NCBI GenBank assembly: GCA_025149125.1
Contig: CP102272.1
Coordinates: 4,092,001 to 4,156,000, forward strand
Length of the DNA stretch: 64,000 nucleotides
Direction: 5' to 3'
Source of the DNA: [Clostridium] asparagiforme DSM 15981
Lineage (GTDB): Bacteria > Bacillota > Clostridia > Lachnospirales > Lachnospiraceae
How positions within the stretch are numbered: the first letter of the stretch is position 1; every line of letters starts with the position of its first letter. The position numbers and the translations under genes were made by a program. The notes under the pieces are model-generated. The model saw nothing but the letters and a program-made list of their open reading frames with translations, was not told where the DNA came from and did not search any database. Positions 40,782 through 48,636 of the stretch are shown piece after piece.

Positions 40782-43148
40782 TCAAAATCCCAGAAACCGC
40801 CGTACCATCACCTTGGCCATCTCGATCTTATAGCCATTCATTTCCAGCGGGATGGCGTGCCGCAGGGCGATCTCGGCCGCCTCACGGGCAGCCTCCTCAT
40901 TCAGCGCCTTGCCGCGCAGGTAGTTCTCTGCCTCAGTCATCTTCATGGGGATGGGAGCCACGGCGCCCAGCACCAGGCTGATCTCCTTCACCAGACCGTC
41001 CTCCAGGCGGTAGGTTCCTGCCACGGCCAGCACCGCAAAATCGATGGATTTGCGGACGCGGTATTTGTCGTAAACCGCCACCGTACCCGGCTCAGGTCCT
41101 GGCACCACGATCTCCAGCACGATCTCCCCTGGCTTTAAAATATCCTTCACACGGGTGGAACCGGCGAAAAATACCGCTCCGTCCAGCTCCCGCAGGCTGG
41201 TCCTGACCCTGGCGCCGTAGGCGTAGAGCATGTTGGCCATGTCGCTGGGGTTCACGGCCAGACAGCCGCAGTTAAAGCAACGGCAGGCCTCACCGCGGAC
41301 CGCCTCCTCAGGCAGGTCTCCCATGTCCTCCTTGTCCATACCGCGCTCTTCGACCGGCAGCAGCGGGGACTTCACCGCGCTGCGGCTGTGGCGACAGCCC
41401 GGATCAAAGGAGGCCAGCTTGGTGGCCTCGCGCGCTTCCTGCGCCTTCTCCACCTCCAGCGGTTCCAGGCCGCAGTGGCGGTTGATGGCCACAGCGGTCT
41501 CCTTGCCCGCCGCGATGGCCTTGATCACCGTAGCCGGGCCGGTGGTCACATCGCCTCCGGCGAAGATTCCGTCCACGCTGGTGCGGTTGCCTTCCAGGGC
41601 CTTGATTCTGCCCCGCTCCGTCTCCACCTCGTAAGCGCCGTTTAAGAACTCCAGGTCCGCCTTCTGGCCGATGGCCATGAGAATGATGTCCGCATCCAAT
41701 GTCAGCAGCTTGTCCTCGTCGTAGACCGGATTGAAGCGGCCGGTTTCATCCAGCACTCTGGGACAGCTCTTGAACACGATGCCGCTGACCGCTCCATCCC
41801 GGCGCAGCACTTCCTTGGGTCCCCAGCCGTTTTGGATCACCACGCCCTCCTCCAGGGCGCGGGTGACCTCCTCCTCGTTGGCCGGCATACCGTCCCGCTG
41901 CTCCAGGCAGACCATGGTCACGTTGGGCGCGCCCAGACGTTTGGCCGTGATCGCCACGTCCATTGCCACGTTGCCGCCGCCCACGACCACCACGTCGGAA
42001 CCGGGTTTTTCCAGGATATAGTTGTTCACGTCCACCAGAAATTCCAGGCCGAACCGGGTCAGTTCCTCGCCCGCAAGGCCGATCAGGGGGCGTTTCCAGG
42101 TGCCGGTATCCAGCATCACGCCGTCGCTGTCCTGATAAATTTCTTCCAGCTGGATGTCGGTTCCCACCGCGCAGCCGCACCGGAAGGCGACGCCCATATG
42201 TTCCAGAGCTCCCACGAACCTGCGCACGATCTCCTTGGGCAGGCGGTAGGCCGGAATGGCGTAGGACAGACAGCCGCCCGCCTCCTTCTGTTTCTCGTAC
42301 ACGGTCACGCGGTAGCCGCTCTGGCGCAGGTAACAGGCCGCGGTCAGTCCCGCCGGGCCGGAACCCACGATGGAGATGTGTTTTCCGTTCTCCCGCTCCG
42401 GCTTTGTGAGAAATTGATCCGCGTGCTCCAGAATATAGTCCCCAAGGAAACGCTCGATGCTTCCCACGTTCAGGCTCTCGTCGTAGGTGTTGCGGTTACA
42501 GCCCTCCATGCAGAAGTGGGCGCAGACGCGACTGGTGATTGCGGGCATGGGATTGACCTCCAAAAGCACCCGGGCCGCGCTCTCATACTCTCCCGCCCGC
42601 ACCATTTCCATATAGGCGGAAATGTCTGTGTGGGCCGGACATTTCCCCGTACAGGGAGTCTCGCACACTTTGGCCGCCCCGAAAATGGAGTGGTACCGGT
42701 TCTCGCCCATCATAGCAGAACACAGGTGACCGCTCTTTCTGGCGCAGTTGATCTTACCGCCCAGAATGTCGGGATAACGGTAATACCAGCAGCGGATATC
42801 CTGGCAGATATTTCCGGCTACCGTGGCTGTGTTGCGCAGATTGGGGGTTGCCACGCTTTTGGCCGCGGTCTGCAGCGCGGGCCATCGGCTCCCCACAACC
42901 GGTGAATCCGCCACGTCCCGCAGGGTGGCCGCAGCCCCGATGTGCAGGCCGTCCTCCTGCTCCTCAATGCGGTTTAAACCCGGGATATTCTTTAAATTCA
43001 CCACCTGCCCGGGATATTCCGGCAGCAGACCGTCCTTTAAAACTCCCAGCAGATCCGTTCCGCCTCCCATGGCTACTGTGCCCGGCTCCATCAGGAAACT
43101 AACCGCCTCCTCCACAGACGCCGGGTTCTTATATGTAAAATTTTTCAT
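40782..43148 (-). CDS. Molybdenum hydroxylase FAD subunit with an inserted GltD-like NAD(P)H dehydrogenase module
   Basis: 788 residues. Residues 1-~160 are the FAD-binding domain of xanthine dehydrogenase-type M subunits (AMGGGTDLL 27-34; NTATVAGNICQDIRCWYY 106-123; GENRYHSIFG 148-157). At 158-160 this domain is interrupted. Residues ~161-620 are a complete GltD/YgfK-like unit: Cys motif ETPCTGKCPAH, FAD site VGSGPAG (261-267), NAD(P) site VVGGGNVAMD (388-397) and GIFAGGD (527-533). The host domain resumes at CGCLAVNPSDMA (627-637) and ends with the CO-dehydrogenase flavoprotein C-terminal domain (~665-788). The protein should bind two FADs, 4Fe-4S clusters and a pyridine nucleotide. Confidence 0.9.
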   Translation of the reverse strand: MKNFTYKNPASVEEAVSFLMEPGTVAMGGGTDLLGVLKDGLLPEYPGQVVNLKNIPGLNRIEEQEDGLHIGAAATLRDVADSPVVGSRWPALQTAAKSVATPNLRNTATVAGNICQDIRCWYYRYPDILGGKINCARKSGHLCSAMMGENRYHSIFGAAKVCETPCTGKCPAHTDISAYMEMVRAGEYESAARVLLEVNPMPAITSRVCAHFCMEGCNRNTYDESLNVGSIERFLGDYILEHADQFLTKPERENGKHISIVGSGPAGLTAACYLRQSGYRVTVYEKQKEAGGCLSYAIPAYRLPKEIVRRFVGALEHMGVAFRCGCAVGTDIQLEEIYQDSDGVMLDTGTWKRPLIGLAGEELTRFGLEFLVDVNNYILEKPGSDVVVVGGGNVAMDVAITAKRLGAPNVTMVCLEQRDGMPANEEEVTRALEEGVVIQNGWGPKEVLRRDGAVSGIVFKSCPRVLDETGRFNPVYDEDKLLTLDADIILMAIGQKADLEFLNGAYEVETERGRIKALEGNRTSVDGIFAGGDVTTGPATVIKAIAAGKETAVAINRHCGLEPLEVEKAQEAREATKLASFDPGCRHSRSAVKSPLLPVEERGMDKEDMGDLPEEAVRGEACRCFNCGCLAVNPSDMANMLYAYGARVRTSLRELDGAVFFAGSTRVKDILKPGEIVLEIVVPGPEPGTVAVYDKYRVRKSIDFAVLAVAGTYRLEDGLVKEISLVLGAVAPIPMKMTEAENYLRGKALNEEAAREAAEIALRHAIPLEMNGYKIEMAKVMVRRFLGF

Positions 43149-45440
43149 CTATTTTCCCTCCTTTTCCTTCAGCGCCTGAATCACCTTGGCAGGCGAAAAC
43201 GGATACGAGTTCAGCTTGATGCCGCAGGCGTTGTAAATGGCCATGCGGATCGCCGGGCCGCCGGGGGCCAAAAGCGGTTCGCCCACGCCCACCGCGCCGA
43301 AGGGGTAGTCGTTTTCGCTGTTCTTCATGGATTCCAGCACAATATGATCGTGCTTCACCACGTCGTTGAAGGTTCTGGTCTTGTAGTCGATGTTGCTGGG
43401 ATTTAACACGCGGTAGTCATTGGGATCCCAGACCGTTTCCTCCATGCAGGCGATGTCGATGCCGGCGAAGAAGGACTGGAGCTGGTTTCTGAGGGGCAGC
43501 GGGTTCACAACCACGCCCGCGTCGGAGCCGCCGAAGTGGTCCACGATGCGGAAGGTGCCCATTTCCAGATCCACCTCTACCTCCACAAACTGCAGGTGGA
43601 AAATTGTGCTGTTGTGCACGCCCTCAAAGCGTCCGCAGCCGGTCACGCTGTCCACCTTGCCCATCAGATGTGGGAACAGCAGGTAGGTCTCCCCGGGGTT
43701 GGACAGCCGGTAAACCTTGCCGCCCTTAAAGCCCAGATCGTCCTCCGGAACGCCGAATTTCTCGTGAGTCAGCTGATAGAGCTTGCGCTTTACATCCTCG
43801 CAGGCCCGCTTGGCCACGATGCCGCCGCAGTAGGTGGAGCGGGAGCCGGTGGAGCCGAAGTCCGGGGGCGTCATGCCGGTGTCCGCGTCGGAAACCCGGA
43901 TGCACTCTAACGGCATATCCAGCTCTTCAGCCACGATCTTCAACATCACGTCCCTGGTTCCTGCGCCGAATTCCGCCATACAGGTGGAAAGGTACACGGC
44001 GCCAAGACCGGTCAGGGTCACATTGGCGTTGCTCGGCTTTCCGCCCGTGTCCGAGTGGCCCGCTGCGCCCACGCCCACGCCTCTTGCCTTCTTTCCGTCC
44101 GGGGACACCCAGGTGGGCGTTCCCCAGCCTTTAAACCGGCCGCTCCAGCCAAAGGCCTCCGCCGTTTTCACCACCAGATCGCTCCAGTCGGCGGTCTTGT
44201 TGTTCTGCCAGGGATGAGGCTCGGCCATGGCGTTGTGGTAGCGGTCGCCCTTTTTCATGGCGTTTTTCACCAGATAGTCCACCGGGTCCACGTCCAGCTT
44301 GGTGCAGGCTTCCATGATGGCCTGGCTGACCAGGGCCGTGCTCTCCATGTATCCGTAACCCCGGAAGGAACCCGACGGCATGTGGTTGGTGACCACCACC
44401 TCGGCATCAAATTTCTTGTTGTCGGTCTTGCACAGGATCGGAAGGGTGTTGGTTCCCACCGCCAGCATGAACTCCTGGGTGGACGCGCACACCCCTGCGT
44501 CCGCGTACTGGCGCATCTCCACGGCGCTGGCCAGTCCGTTTTTCTTCATTCCGAACCGGATGTGAGCGTTGGTCACCATGCGGTTCTGATGGATGGCAAA
44601 ATGCTCCTCCTTGGTGTAGCAGAACATCACGGGACAGCGGGCCGCTTTCGCCATGACGGCCGCAAATACCAGGGGCTGCACGTTGCCGCTGTAGAGCTTG
44701 GAGCCGAAGCTGCCTCCCACGGCCGGAGCGGTCAGACGCACCTGCTCGTAAGGCACGTTCAGGGCCGACGCCACGTTCTGGTGGCAGTAAGCGGGAGCCG
44801 CGGCTGAGGCGATAAAGTTGTAGGTGTCGTTCTCATACCAGCAGATGGTCACCGGCGGCTCCACGGGCAGCGGGTTCTGGCCGTTCTCGATGGAGGAATC
44901 CACCTCCACGATCACATCGGACTCCGCAAAGCCTTTTTCCAGATCTCCCACCTCGAAATTCAGGTTATTCTTGTGGGGCGCGATATTTCCGGGGAGCTCG
45001 GGGTAAAGCTGGGGCGCATCCTCCGCCAGGGCCTCCTCGATGGTGAACACGGGCTTTAACACCTGGTATTTCACCTCGATGAGCTTCATGGCTTCCAGGG
45101 CGATGTCTTCCGTCTCCGCCACCACCAGGGCCACCGCGTCCCCCACAAAGCGCACGTACTCGTCCATCAGGTGATGGTGCTTTGGCGGGGTGAAACCGTT
45201 GGTGATGAAAATATTCCGGTCCACATCCTTCCAGGTCACCACCGCGGAGACGCCGGGATAGGCTTTGGCCTTCTCCGTGTCGATCTCCGCCAGCCTGGCG
45301 TAGGGATGAGGGCTTCTCAGAATCTTGCCGTACTGCATTCCGGGCTTCTTAAAATCCCCCGTGTACATCGCCTTTCCCGTCACGATCTGCGGGCCCAACA
45401 GGCGTTTTGTCTCTTTTCCAACATATTTCAATTCGCTCAT
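43149..45440 (-). CDS. Molybdenum hydroxylase large (molybdopterin-binding) subunit
   Basis: 763 residues of the xanthine dehydrogenase/aldehyde oxidase family. It starts with the small a/b domain (VTGKAMYTGDF; YARLAEIDTEKA) and continues with cofactor-binding motifs AVGGSFGSKLY (~245), GSFRGYGYMES (~360) and GAVGVGEPLLAPGGPAI near the C-terminus, whose Glu corresponds to the catalytic base. It hydroxylates a heterocycle, aldehyde or purine-like compound using water as oxygen source; the substrate is not readable. It follows the small-subunit gene with a 4-nt overlap and the FAD gene starts at its stop codon. Confidence 0.93.
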   Translation of the reverse strand: MSELKYVGKETKRLLGPQIVTGKAMYTGDFKKPGMQYGKILRSPHPYARLAEIDTEKAKAYPGVSAVVTWKDVDRNIFITNGFTPPKHHHLMDEYVRFVGDAVALVVAETEDIALEAMKLIEVKYQVLKPVFTIEEALAEDAPQLYPELPGNIAPHKNNLNFEVGDLEKGFAESDVIVEVDSSIENGQNPLPVEPPVTICWYENDTYNFIASAAAPAYCHQNVASALNVPYEQVRLTAPAVGGSFGSKLYSGNVQPLVFAAVMAKAARCPVMFCYTKEEHFAIHQNRMVTNAHIRFGMKKNGLASAVEMRQYADAGVCASTQEFMLAVGTNTLPILCKTDNKKFDAEVVVTNHMPSGSFRGYGYMESTALVSQAIMEACTKLDVDPVDYLVKNAMKKGDRYHNAMAEPHPWQNNKTADWSDLVVKTAEAFGWSGRFKGWGTPTWVSPDGKKARGVGVGAAGHSDTGGKPSNANVTLTGLGAVYLSTCMAEFGAGTRDVMLKIVAEELDMPLECIRVSDADTGMTPPDFGSTGSRSTYCGGIVAKRACEDVKRKLYQLTHEKFGVPEDDLGFKGGKVYRLSNPGETYLLFPHLMGKVDSVTGCGRFEGVHNSTIFHLQFVEVEVDLEMGTFRIVDHFGGSDAGVVVNPLPLRNQLQSFFAGIDIACMEETVWDPNDYRVLNPSNIDYKTRTFNDVVKHDHIVLESMKNSENDYPFGAVGVGEPLLAPGGPAIRMAIYNACGIKLNSYPFSPAKVIQALKEKEGK

Positions 45441-45964
45441 ACCTGCTCCTCCCTCTTCTTCCGGTTCTGATCCACATAGGCCATGATGGATTCCACCGCC
45501 GTGTAATGGGTGCCGCAGCGGCAGTAATTGCCGGCCAGAGCCTCCCGCACTTCCTCCTCCGTGGGCTCCGGGTTCTCATTGAGCAACGCCTTAGCCGTCA
45601 TAATCACGCCGGGGATACAGAATCCGCACTGGTAACCGCAGTTGTCTAAAAATGCCTGCTGCAGGCCGTCCAGCTCCCCGGTGGCCCGGTCCGCCAGGCC
45701 CTCGATGGTGGTGATGTCCGCGCCGTCGCAGTCCATGGTCAGGGTCATGCAGGAGGTCACGGCCCTGCCGTCCATAATTACGGTGCAGCAGCCGCAGGCC
45801 CCCTGGTCGCAGCCGATCTTAAGCCCGGTCAGCTCCAGACGGTCCCGCAGGGTGTGGGCCAGGGTCTCGCTCTCCGGCATGTCGGTCCTGCCGTCCCCCA
45901 CCGGTATCTCATACGCTCTGCCGTTTACTGTGAGCGCAATGATTTTCTGAGTGATTTCTTTCAT
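45437..45964 (-). CDS. Molybdenum hydroxylase small (2Fe-2S) subunit
   Basis: 175 residues. The plant-type ferredoxin domain has GCDQGACGCC with a further Cys in VTSCMTL, and the all-helical second 2Fe-2S domain has CGYQCGFC and NYCRCGTHY. All eight Cys ligands are present. It passes electrons between the molybdenum centre and the FAD subunit. An N-terminal stretch of ~25 residues ahead of the fold is a little longer than usual. It is the second gene of the operon after the MFS transporter. Confidence 0.96.
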   Translation of the reverse strand: MKEITQKIIALTVNGRAYEIPVGDGRTDMPESETLAHTLRDRLELTGLKIGCDQGACGCCTVIMDGRAVTSCMTLTMDCDGADITTIEGLADRATGELDGLQQAFLDNCGYQCGFCIPGVIMTAKALLNENPEPTEEEVREALAGNYCRCGTHYTAVESIMAYVDQNRKKREEQV

Positions 45965-45991
45965 ATTGATCTATCTCCTTTCAGTATGCAG

Positions 45992-47230
45992 CTACGGCTG
46001 CCGGTCGTTCTTTACAAAGAGGCAGAACACCGCCGCGATCACGGAGCAGCCCAGGAAAATGTACCAGACAAACGAGTAGCTCCCGGTAAGGTCGATGGCC
46101 CGTCCCACGATGATCGGCATGATCAGGCTGGCCAGCTGAAACAGCAGGTTCTGGGTGGAAGCCGCCGTGGCCGTGTACCGCTCTCCGGCCAGCATCATGG
46201 CCGAGGTGGTGTAGTGGGTGGAGGGCAGATAGGAAATGGCCCCGTAGACGCAGCCCACGATGATCAGCCCCGCATACCCCCTCTGCATGGAGAACAGCAC
46301 CGTCATCACGCCCATGGCCGCCAGGCTCACGATCAGGAAATTCCGGTGGGACATGCGGCATTTCACCGCAATGGAACCGGACAGGCAGGAGGCGATAATC
46401 CCCGCGATGCTGTAGCAGGTGATGATCATACCTCCCTGTACCGGCGTAAAGCCCAGGCTCTGGGCGTAACGGTTGGTCCAGGTGGCGAAACCCACGGTCA
46501 CGAACATGAACATAAAGCCGCTGACGCCCAGCAAAAGCTGCTGCTTGTTGGTGAAAAATCCCACCAACCCTTCCAGCAGCCCGGCCTGGCCCTTCGTTTT
46601 GGTGGCAGCCGCCTGCGCCACAGCCGGATTTCCGGCGGGGACCGCAGACGTTTTTTGCGGGATGGGCTGTACGAACACGGCCAGCAGCGCCACGATGATC
46701 ACCACGATGGCGGCTACGATCAGGAACGTATTTCTCCAGCCCACGGCCTGGTTTAAGGGCGCTCCGATGGACTGGGCCAGGGTGATGCCAAAGGGCGGCG
46801 AGGCCAGCACCACGCCCATTGCGGAGGCGCGCTTTTTCGGCTCAAAGGTGGTTACCACCACTTTGGAGCACTGGGCCATCACGCAGCCGCTGCTGATACC
46901 CGTGATCACGCGGATGACCAGACCCATCTCATAATTGGTGATAAACGACATGGCCGCCGTCATCACGCCGCCCAGCACCGTACAGGCGATCAGAATGTAC
47001 TTCGGCTGATACCGGTCCGCCATAATTCCGCCCGGAATCTGCGTCACCAGATAACCGGCGAAAAACGCCGACATATAAAGGCCCGCCTGTGTGGCGTTGA
47101 TCCCGAATTCATTGGACACGTCCGCCATCAGGGGACTCCAGATGTACCGGCTCAAAAATGTAAATGTAAACGCAAGCGTGACTGCCGCGAGGGACAGATA
47201 GGGATTTCGCTTCTTTTGTTCTGCTCCCAT
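45992..47230 (-). CDS. Major facilitator superfamily transporter
   Basis: 412 residues, 12 predicted helices. MFS loop 2-3 motif appears as GIMADRYQPKYI (residues ~67-78), and helix 4 has ITGISSGCVMAQCSKVV. The N-terminus (RYIWSPLMADVSNEFGIN) resembles anion:cation symporter and oxalate/formate-type carriers. It is the first gene of the operon, 27 nt before the hydroxylase small subunit, so it probably imports the hydroxylase substrate. AAAGGAG precedes the ATG. Confidence 0.88.
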   Translation of the reverse strand: MGAEQKKRNPYLSLAAVTLAFTFTFLSRYIWSPLMADVSNEFGINATQAGLYMSAFFAGYLVTQIPGGIMADRYQPKYILIACTVLGGVMTAAMSFITNYEMGLVIRVITGISSGCVMAQCSKVVVTTFEPKKRASAMGVVLASPPFGITLAQSIGAPLNQAVGWRNTFLIVAAIVVIIVALLAVFVQPIPQKTSAVPAGNPAVAQAAATKTKGQAGLLEGLVGFFTNKQQLLLGVSGFMFMFVTVGFATWTNRYAQSLGFTPVQGGMIITCYSIAGIIASCLSGSIAVKCRMSHRNFLIVSLAAMGVMTVLFSMQRGYAGLIIVGCVYGAISYLPSTHYTTSAMMLAGERYTATAASTQNLLFQLASLIMPIIVGRAIDLTGSYSFVWYIFLGCSVIAAVFCLFVKNDRQP

Positions 47231-47305
47231 AACCTACTCCTTTAACTTTTCGTTATTTTTTTAACACTTTTGGTCAAAAAAAATGGCTGCAGCCCATTTT
47301 TAATG

Positions 47306-47329
47306 CTATACAAAATGCATTCTGTATAG
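47306..47329. promoter_or_regulatory. Candidate TetR operator 1
   Basis: CTATACA-N10-TGTATAG, perfect 7-nt arms, lying just downstream of the -10 of the hydroxylase operon promoter. Confidence 0.7.
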
Positions 47330-47334
47330 TCCCT

Positions 47335-47363
47335 ATATTACGGCTTTTTTCGCCATTCGTCAA
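47335..47363 (-). promoter_or_regulatory. Promoter of the MFS-molybdenum hydroxylase operon
   Basis: On the minus strand TTGACG (47363-47358), a 17-nt spacer and TAATAT (47340-47335). Operator 1 covers the predicted start of transcription. Confidence 0.7.
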
Positions 47364-47436
47364 CATATTTTTGTGATTTTCGCTATTTTTTTACGACTAT
47401 ATCGGATTTTTATGATCTTTTATGTCAGTCAGCCGA

Positions 47437-47460
47437 CAATACATATCGTAATTTGTATAG
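47437..47460. promoter_or_regulatory. Candidate TetR operator 2
   Basis: CAATACA-N10-TGTATAG: the same half-sites and spacing as operator 1 with one base changed. It lies in the tetR leader/promoter region, about 110 nt before the start codon. Confidence 0.65.
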
Positions 47461-47572
47461 CATAAATATTAACAGCTCCCTGAATCTTGCGCCGGAGGTA
47501 TTTTCCCGGTATAATAAAACCAAGCGCACCTGGCCACGCAGCCGCGCGCAAACAGGAAATGGGGAATCGGAA

Positions 47573-48223
47573 ATGGCAAATGAAGCAGAGAACACAAACC
47601 TGAAAGCGCAGATCCTGCAGGTAGCGGGCCGCATGTTTTTGGAGTACGGCTACAGCGGCACCACCTTTCAGAAGATCGCCGATGAGCTCAACATCACCAA
47701 AGGCAGCATCACCTACCACTTTAAAAACAAATTCCTGATCATGGAGATCTTCATTGACGACTTTTTCAATCAGCTGAAGGCCTATATCGACTCCTATCCG
47801 GACGAATACCGCAACATCTACTGGCGCTACTGCATCATGTACATTTACGCCTACCGCCGGATCATGCGCACGCCCCGGAACATCGAGCTGTTCTACCACA
47901 AGGATCAGCAGACCCAGTGGCAGACCCACAAGATCAACATGGTGTCCCACATCTACGAACAGATCGAGCAGGATTTCCACAAATCCTACGAAATGGCGGA
48001 CCTGCAGATGAAGGCCTACATGGATATGGGCGCCCGCTCCCGCCTGTTTTCCGTCTACCAGGAGAATCCCGTCTCCATGACCCTGGACCAATACTGTTAC
48101 TACCACATCTACCTGATCGGCGCTCTCTGCAAGCTGGACGAGCAGACCATCCAGGAGAACATCCGCGCCGCCTTCCAGTTCGCCGACACCCACGAGCCGG
48201 AAACCAACTCGATCTTTCAATAG
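47573..48223 (+). CDS. TetR-family transcriptional regulator of the hydroxylase operon
   Basis: 216 residues from ATG 47573 (MANEAENTN), with GGGGAA upstream. The longer frame from TTG 47453 starts inside operator 2 and adds 40 unrelated residues, so it is rejected. HTH: ILQVAGRMFLEYGYSGTTFQKIADELNITKGSITYHFKNK, the classic TetR helix 1-3 pattern. The C-terminal ligand domain is aromatic-rich (MYIYAYRRI; YCYYHIY). It is divergent from the MFS-hydroxylase operon, and twin palindromes at both promoters make it the likely repressor. A 13-base C run begins right after its stop. Confidence 0.92.
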   Translation: MANEAENTNLKAQILQVAGRMFLEYGYSGTTFQKIADELNITKGSITYHFKNKFLIMEIFIDDFFNQLKAYIDSYPDEYRNIYWRYCIMYIYAYRRIMRTPRNIELFYHKDQQTQWQTHKINMVSHIYEQIEQDFHKSYEMADLQMKAYMDMGARSRLFSVYQENPVSMTLDQYCYYHIYLIGALCKLDEQTIQENIRAAFQFADTHEPETNSIFQ

Positions 48224-48236
48224 CCCCCCCCCCCCC
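48224..48236. repeat. 13-base C homopolymer directly after the tetR stop
   Basis: Thirteen C in a row start at the base after TAG. The only similar tract in the window is the 12-base run inside oppA. Confidence 0.8.
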
Positions 48237-48250
48237 ACATGGCATCAAAA

Positions 48251-48302
48251 AAACTGCCGCACCAACATCATTCCCGACATCGGTACAGCAGTTTACTTTT
48301 TC
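48251..48302. terminator. Bidirectional terminator between tetR and the giant inverted repeat
   Basis: AAACTGC (48251-48257) pairs with GCAGTTT (48288-48294), with ACC/GGT inside. The plus strand continues ACTTTTT and the minus strand TTTTTTTG, so it can end both the tetR transcript and any minus-strand transcript of the repeat. Confidence 0.65.
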
Positions 48303-48329
48303 CTCCCCCTCCCAACCGTGGAACCGCCA

Positions 48330-48626
48330 GCAGCCGGCCCAATCCCTAGCCGGAAAAGAGCCGGGGGCGGGCAGAGCTGTCTGGCGATTTTCCGAGAGGG
48401 TCGATGGCTCTTAGCCCGGAGAGGGTGCGGAGCAGGGGGTGAGGGAGGGCGCTCCACGCCCGAGCGAAAGGGAACACGGAGGGGCAGGCTTAAGGCCTGC
48501 GCCGTAGTTTTCCCGATCCCCCTGCGGAGCGCCCTCTCCGGGCTTAGAGCCATCCCCCGGTCGGACTATGAGCCAAACGGCCCTGCCCGCCCCCGGTTCT
48601 TTTCCCCGACCCCTTCCCCCGGCTGC
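48330..48626. repeat. Giant imperfect inverted repeat, possibly a structured RNA or mobile palindrome
   Basis: Arms of roughly 110 nt pair along most of their length. Outer blocks: 48330-48377 with 48580-48626 (GCAGCCGG / CCGGCTGC; GGAAAAGA / TCTTTTCC; CCGGGGGCGGGCAG / CTGCCCGCCCCCGG). Inner blocks: 48403-48439 with 48518-48554, 32 or more of 37 positions complementary. The 78-nt centre holds further hairpins, such as GCAGGC-TTAAG-GCCTGC. No protein is encoded on either strand. It fills the whole gap between the tetR terminator and cyuA. Confidence 0.75.
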
Positions 48627-48636
48627 ATACCCCCTT

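Noticed and set aside
47453..47572. 40-residue N-terminal extension of the TetR protein
   Set aside because: It starts inside operator 2 and does not resemble a TetR N-terminus.
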